This document shows positions 15,747 through 21,123 of a DNA stretch of 21,123 nt, one piece after another; position 1 is the stretch's first letter; each line of letters opens with the position of its first letter. Source of the DNA: Zoopage sp. CT-All (taxonomy: Eukaryota; Zoopagomycota; Zoopagomycetes; Zoopagales; Zoopagaceae). The notes beneath the pieces are model-generated. The model saw only the letters and a program-made list of their open reading frames with translations. It had not been told where the DNA came from and did not search any database. The translations under genes and the position numbers were made by a program. The stretch covers positions 1 through 21,123 of the forward strand of contig QZWS01000156.1 in NCBI GenBank assembly GCA_004114245.1. The letters run 5' to 3'.

Positions 15747-17413
15747 ATGCACATCGAGTTCTTCTTCGACATTGTCTGTCCCTGGGCCTATCTTGCTTCG
15801 CTACGAATCAGCAAGATGACACAGCGCGCAGGAGTTCGCGTTAAATGTACTCCCCACTATTGATTATGCGAATTCTGGTGTTAATCAGGAACAGGGACTC
15901 CCGTTCTCCTCGGCGGCATATATGAGGCTACATCAGCACCACATGGGAAGCACGGCAGTGCATCAGATGTTGCTTCGCATGCGAAAAAGGCGTGGCTGGC
16001 CCGAGATTTATCTATAGCGGTTGCACGAGCGGAGGATGCCCCTGCAGCAAACGAATTTCGGTTTCATCCCAATCATCCCGTTCGATCTGTGCAGGGTATT
16101 ATTGGAAGGTGACATGCTGGAAATGACCAATTTGTATGCGTAGCGCTTAGAATGTTGCATTTGATCGAGGATGATGTGAGCCTTCGTGGAGCTCCTTCAA
16201 AGCGGGAGTTGCTCGCCACTAGGCTGTTCCGCTCATACTGGATCGACAATCTCGATGTGTCATCGGCAGATGTTCTACGATCTATTTCAGAGGACTACGG
16301 CGCAGTATATAGCGAGTCGGCGTTGAGTGATCACGCCGCAGGAAAGCTACGCGAAGCAACAAGTAGACTCGTCCGCCTTGGTGCACCAGGCGTCCCTTTC
16401 TACGCCATCAATCCGCCCAACGCAGATGCGCCAATATGCTTCTGGGGATACGACCGTACCCACTTTGTACAAGCAGTCGTTCTCTCCGGCCTCCGTCCGT
16501 CATCAACTCTGCTCAGTGGGACAGACCTCCTTGGCCTGCTTCCTCGCAAACAGCGCAAGTGGGATGGCGTGCATCGCAAGCTCACCTTCTGGTTTGACAT
16601 TGCATCTCCTTGGTCATACATTGGATATAAGGCTCTCAGAATGATATTGTCAGAGGAATCGAAGCGAGGTGGATGGAATGGCGCTCCTGAAATCCGCCCC
16701 ATTCTCCTCGGGGCTGTCTTCAAAACGTTGGCACCATTTTCTTAGACGCGGTAAAGAATGCTGACGATACTCTATTGTAGGGTCGGACAGGCAGAGCTGC
16801 CGATGTCAGTCATGTCTGATGCCCAGAGGAATTACTTCATGTACCGACTTGAGCCTATTCTTGCACTAACGCGCTATAGTAAGGACATGATGGATTGGGT
16901 TGATTATTGGCAAAGAGCATTTAACAAGCCTATTCCGTTTAAATTCGCATCGCGATTCCCCATCCGATCCATACTGGTCAACCGTATTGTGCTTGCCAAT
17001 CCCGAGACTCTTGATTGCCTCTGTATGCCCTCAAACCGAGCTACTATCCTTGATTGCCCCGGTATAGACGAAGCCGCGTGGGGATTCGACGAGGACGTTG
17101 TGAGCCTGACCAACGTCAAGCGTCTGCTCGACAATGCTGGGTTCGATGGATCCGCACTGTTGGCATCGGTTGAGGCAGATGAAGGCCAAGTAAAGGCAAT
17201 GCTGCGCGAGAATACCGAAGCTGCCGTACGTGCTGGTGTCTTTGGGGCCCCGTCGTATCAAGTACGTTAGTTCTTTGCAAGCGATGCATGTAGCTGACTG
17301 CACAGGTTGACGACAAGCCAATCTGGTTCGGTCAAGATCGAATCGGACACATCTTGGATGAGATCCATGGATGGGCAGCAGATGCTCTCCTTCAACAGCA
17401 CTCCAAGCTGTAA
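15747..17413 (+). CDS. Fused double DSBA / 2-hydroxychromene-2-carboxylate isomerase-like protein
   Basis: Model: exons 15747-15846, 15895-16095, 16144-16726, 16781-17261 and 17306-17413, with introns of 48, 48, 54 and 44 nt; 490 residues. It contains two full thioredoxin-fold DSBA domains of the HCCA-isomerase/GST-kappa type. Domain 1 (about 1-220) has MHIEFFFDIVCPWAYLAS, VKWTPVLLGGIYEA, VRSVQALRMLHLIED, RLFRSYWIDNLDVSS and LGAPGVPFYAINPP with CFWGYDRTHFV. Domain 2 (about 245-490) has LTFWFDIASPWSYIGYKALR, EIRPILLGAVFKT, VRAGVFGAPSYQV and IWFGQDRIGHIL. In HCCA isomerases the serine of SP(Y/W) contacts glutathione; domain 2 keeps it (Ser255) but domain 1 has Cys11 there. Such enzymes act on aromatic breakdown products or as glutathione transferases, usually in mitochondria or cytosol. 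Substrate unknown. The gene converges on the HECT gene with 81 bp between stops. Confidence 0.88.
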
Positions 17414-17494
17414 TTGTGCAGCCAGAACGAGTGCCTGTGGTTAGATAATTTGAGAATATACCATGTTATACGAAATAATGCTGCTGTACAGGAA

Positions 17495-20400
17495 CTAAAC
17501 TAAACCAAAGCCGACGCCATGCTCAATTGCGATCAATAATCGCTCCCTTAGCGTGCTCTCCGACTCGTACTCAGGCAATAGCAACCGATTGAAACAGGTA
17601 TAGCTTGTCGGCAGTCGCTCAGAGTCGGAACCATTGCGGAGAATGTAGAATTTGAGCTGCCCAAGTCCTCCAGACGGAGCCCGGTCGCACGCGGTGACGA
17701 AGCGCAACAACGCCAGGCGCTCCTCGTGTGTCATACCGTGGACAACGCTCCAGAAAAATCTAGCCGGTTGCGTTGCCATTTGAACAATATGCCAGTAGCT
17801 TACTTGATTGTGGGGTGCTTTGCAGAAAATCCCTCTTCATACTCAGTTACGGCCTCCAGTTGAGCAAAGTCGAGGATCGTGGACCCTGAAGCAAGCTGCG
17901 AAAGCTCCTCCGGAGTGAACAGCTGACGCATAGTATGAATACAGCGAAGCTTGTCTTGGGAATTCCTACCTTCAGCACACTTTCATCACAGACACGAAGG
18001 AAGCCTCGACGAAACGAGCTTAGCCTCGATCCAGGACGGCCCTCCGACAGGTACCGAACATACTCGTGAACGAACGAATGTCGATTGGCGTTGGTGACAG
18101 CGATGTCACTACCACCGGGCACCAACTCGATCGTTCGGACTGTTTCAGGACGCCATTCGCCCGAGGCGTGTTCAATGGCAACTCGTTCCGTGACCTCAAA
18201 CGACCGGCAGAAGACTTCCTCCACGTCGTCGCCTTCCCACATCAGCAGGCACGTCAGTCCTTGGCCAACTTCAGGATCGATCTCGCAAATGTCCTCCAGC
18301 GTTGCGGGAAGCTGCAGCAATAGCTTCCATAATAGGATGGGGAAATTCAGGTCCAGCACCGCACCACTGTGCAATGCCAGACCAAGAAACGTGCCTAGCG
18401 CCTCAAAATGCTCGTTTGATGCGACGGAGTGCGGATTGAACCAGCGCAATCGTGTATCCTCGTCGTAAATAAACATCCCAAGGTTCAGATGGAATAATAG
18501 GGGAGCAGCTTCGATGAAGAACTCTTTTTGCGGGCCTCCTTGATCAAGGCCTTCTTCGCCGCTGCCAATAAAGCGCACCCTGAGCGGCCGGTGAAGGGCA
18601 TGCCGCTTGGAACGCAATTCGAAAAGAAAGTCTTCCACGATTTGGTGGCGGCGGATATTCAGAGTCAGATGGCTATCGCACGCGGCGGTGACCGCTGCAA
18701 TTTCACTGGGAAGCATCGGGAACGTGCATCCTCCACGACGCATTCCACCGGCAATCTGATTGGCGGCTGTTGCCTCCTGATTGTCATTGTGTTATTAGAT
18801 TGGATCAGTACAATTGGACTTACCGAGCTAGACACTGACATTTGTGCAACGGTCGCGATTCGAAAAAGCAACACACGGCGGTCAAGGTCGAATAGAAACG
18901 GATAGTCCAGATAATGAAAGGAGGTGATGGCCGTCGAACTTTGCCGCCGCATGCGCCTCATGCGCCTCATACGCCAAAATGCAAACATGTGCCATAAACC
19001 TTGACGCTCGCAAACAGCGGAACTGACAAACTCAGACCGGTCAATTTTCTCATTCGACTGCTGCCAAGCATCCCCTATGTGGATTCAAAATACAGGGCAG
19101 CAATGACAGCGGATGCATACAGACAATATCAAGCGCACGGACAGCATAAGATACCTGCGAGGTTGGTGCAACTGGCTCGCGCTGGAATACTTGATCAATA
19201 TGTTGTCGCAGTATCTTGACCAAGCTGGAAAAGCCGATCTGGTCATGCGCTGCAATCCAAGCGACAAGCAAGCCACGTACTGGCCCGCCCAAGGAGGCAA
19301 GCAGTCGCTCAAACTGACACAGCCGAAGTTCCATTCGGCCAGAACTTAGTGCATAAAGTTCGGTAATTATCCATAGCGCCCGCATGTGTTCAAGTGTTTC
19401 GATGTTGTCAAGCGGTGCAGCGAAAGCATTCTGCTCGAGCAACTTCTCGAGCATATTATCCGCCGCCTTGAGCATGATTGCGACAGCATCGCAGTTGGCC
19501 GTGTTCTAGGAATCGTCGTCAGTGAGGTCAGTAGGACTGCAGGCAGTACATATGCATCCAAAATCATAAATGCTTCGCGTATTGAGTTGATATCTACACC
19601 CGACGGGTGCCTAGCGTCACTGGTGCGATTGGGGCTATCGCCGGTATCGTCCAGGAGAAAGCTGAGAGCGAGGCGCTTTGGGTCGGAAAAAACAACGCGG
19701 AGACTGTCCTGGAGAAATCGAGCGGCAGCATCGCGTGCATTTGCACTTTGAAGTCCCAGGATGTGTGCGGACAGGGCAGGAGAAGCCGACTGTGCAGTCG
19801 ACTTTTCGAGGAGTCCGACAACCCGCTCAATCAATGGCAGCGTCAGGATGCCAAGGCAGACGGGCGAGTTTGATACTGGGGATACAGAATCTAAAGGGAT
19901 AGTATCCATCGAGCTCGGCTGTGTGCGACTATAGCTCTGATGCACGGGACGGGAAGCAACGGCGACAGCAGGATTTGGTCCAATCGGCTTGCATAGCAGA
20001 GCCGCCGTGGATGAAGCCGCTGCGGAGGCAATCGGAACAACCTGGGTCGGAATGGCAAAAGACGATTCTGGCGGGAAGTTGGAGCTGGGAGCTGCCGCAA
20101 GTGGCAAGCCAGGAAGTCGCGAAAAGGTCACACGACGGCGATGCATAGAAGGTGCTTGAGCATCTACCATGGGCACCGGTGCGAGCATTTCTGACGGCGA
20201 TTCGGTGGCGATGGGTGAAATGTCGGCTGGGACTGAATTCTTGGTGGCATTGGCCACATGCGGCAGCCCGACTGGATCGAGAAAGAGTTTATGATACGAG
20301 GAGCTCGCCAGCTTCCAGAAAGCAGTCGACGCGGCACCTATACGTGCATGGCTATGCGACGACGCCTTGCGCGACCGTCGGTGCTCGTGGCAGGCTTTCT

Positions 20401-21025
20401 GCGACGACGACTCGCTCTGACTTGACGAATGATATTCGCCCAGGTCAGGGGGGATATTAGCGGAAGTATTAGAAATAAACAATTCTCGAGGTATTGAGGT
20501 GTGATGAGACGCGAGCATCGATGCGGCGATGCGAGGACAGAGGGGCGTTACGGGCGAGAGAGTGCATTGCAGTGCCAATCCGGCTGCAGTCGACGCTTTC
20601 ATGGCAACTTTTTCTGCAAATTAGCGATAAATTAAATGGTGAAGGTGGAGTGAAGTGATACCGCTGCTGGATCGACACAAGGGAGTCTCGCATCGAGCGG
20701 CTCCACAACCCAGCGTCAGCATTCGCGTGAAAGCGCCATAGCGCTGCTTAAATCTCGCCATTTCATCGCCCCTGGGCACATATAATTCGTTTGAAACGTC
20801 GATGAGGTGGGATTTCAGGACCGGGTCCGAGTGCACGTATGCGTAGAATCCATCGGCGCTGTTTGGCATCATTGCAACGATGACAGGACATGCCGACGTC
20901 GCCGAAAACCGCGACAGAGAGTCCGTGCTGGACGACTTTGGCATGTGCTGGGAGGACGAAGACGAGGCGGAGGAGCTGCGGAGGAGCGGCAGCGATGCTG
21001 GCGGGGATGCTGGTGGCAGAGGCAT
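17495..21025 (-). CDS. HECT E3 ubiquitin ligase with AZUL-type zinc motif (Hul4/HECTD2/UBE3A-like), seven exons
   Basis: Model on the minus strand: exons 20662-21025, 19550-20613, 19121-19505, 18824-19074, 17970-18776, 17804-17922 and 17495-17759; introns of 48, 44, 46, 47, 47 and 44 nt, all GT-AG and in phase; 1084 residues. An N-terminal AZUL-like zinc motif has GCGAARCETPLC (Cys107, 112, 117) with Cys147 as likely fourth ligand; intron 1 falls inside it. A long Ser/Pro/Ala-rich linker follows, then a helical middle with SFHYLDYPFLFD, as in the UBE3A/HECTD2 group. The HECT domain spans about 726-1084: LTLNIRRHQIVEDF, VRFIGSGEEGLDQGGPQKEF in the N-lobe, LFTPEELSQLASGS, and in the C-lobe LPTSYTCFNRLLLPEY with the catalytic Cys1052. 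It ends GVGFGLV as expected. It takes ubiquitin from an E2 as a thioester and passes it to a substrate. Substrates unknown. Confidence 0.95.
18951..18975 (-). repeat. 9-bp tandem repeat encoding (Met-Arg-Arg)n
   Basis: The unit ATGCGCCTC occurs twice in perfect tandem and a third time as ATACGCC.. on the plus strand. On the coding strand it gives RMRRMRRMRRQ inside exon 4 of the HECT gene, just before the SFHYLDYPFL motif. It is in frame, so the protein is not broken. It looks like a recent microsatellite-type expansion in a surface loop. Confidence 0.7.
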
Positions 21026-21123
21026 GTCGAAGCCCAGCCGATTGATTGACTCACGTGTTGCTCCAATGAGAGAGAGAGAAATGCCATGTATTGGGCCGTG
21101 GCATCAATACAAGCTGTCGTTAC
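21026..21123. other. Upstream flank of the HECT gene
   Basis: These last 98 bp hold the 5' flank of the HECT gene. A GAGAGAGAGA tract at about 21068-21080 could belong to its promoter or 5' UTR. Nothing else is visible. Confidence 0.4.

Overview
The window comes from a compact eukaryotic genome, most likely a fungus. Genes lie on both strands with short gaps, and the spliced genes carry many very short GT-AG introns of 42-58 nt. The gene set (Arb1, FAP7, Hul4-type HECT ligase, mitochondrial mL44) is fungal or broadly eukaryotic. An early-diverging lineage such as Kickxellomycotina is my guess from the overall look, not a proven placement. I see no transposon, virus-like element, rRNA, CRISPR array or convincing tRNA.

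Layout. (1) 3-2104, plus strand: a 5'-truncated unrecognised gene of three exons. (2) 2519-3274, minus: a secreted helical repeat protein. (3) 3594-4142, minus, and 4244-5469, plus: a divergent pair, adenylate kinase 6/FAP7 and the siRNA chaperone subunit Arb1. (4) 5598-12277: a cluster of putative secreted or cell-surface proteins. It holds three paralogous four-cysteine proteins with GPI-like tails (5598-6239, 6936-7550, 9869-10408), a second secreted helical protein related to the one at 2519-3274 (9135-9623), and a 507-residue secreted protein with internal repeats (10754-12277). The mitochondrial ribosomal protein mL44 gene (7657-8712, minus) sits inside this cluster. (5) 12420-13600, plus: a five-exon GNAT acetyltransferase with a C-terminal extension. 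(6) 13601-14252: a region with one doubtful small gene. (7) 14253-15679, minus, and 15747-17413, plus: a divergent pair with only 67 bp between start codons, a basic/acidic nuclear-type protein and a fused double DSBA/HCCA-isomerase-like protein. (8) 17495-21025, minus: a seven-exon HECT ubiquitin ligase with an N-terminal AZUL-type zinc motif.

How they relate. The housekeeping genes act in unrelated processes: ribosome maturation, small-RNA loading, mitochondrial translation and ubiquitylation. They look like ordinary neighbours sharing bidirectional promoters. The coherent theme is the run of secreted protein genes, which includes two paralogous families. In one family the signal peptide is much better conserved than the mature protein, a pattern often seen in secreted effector families. 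All spliced models were built by hand from reading frames, splice sites and family motifs. Their exon edges fit in phase but have not been tested against transcripts.
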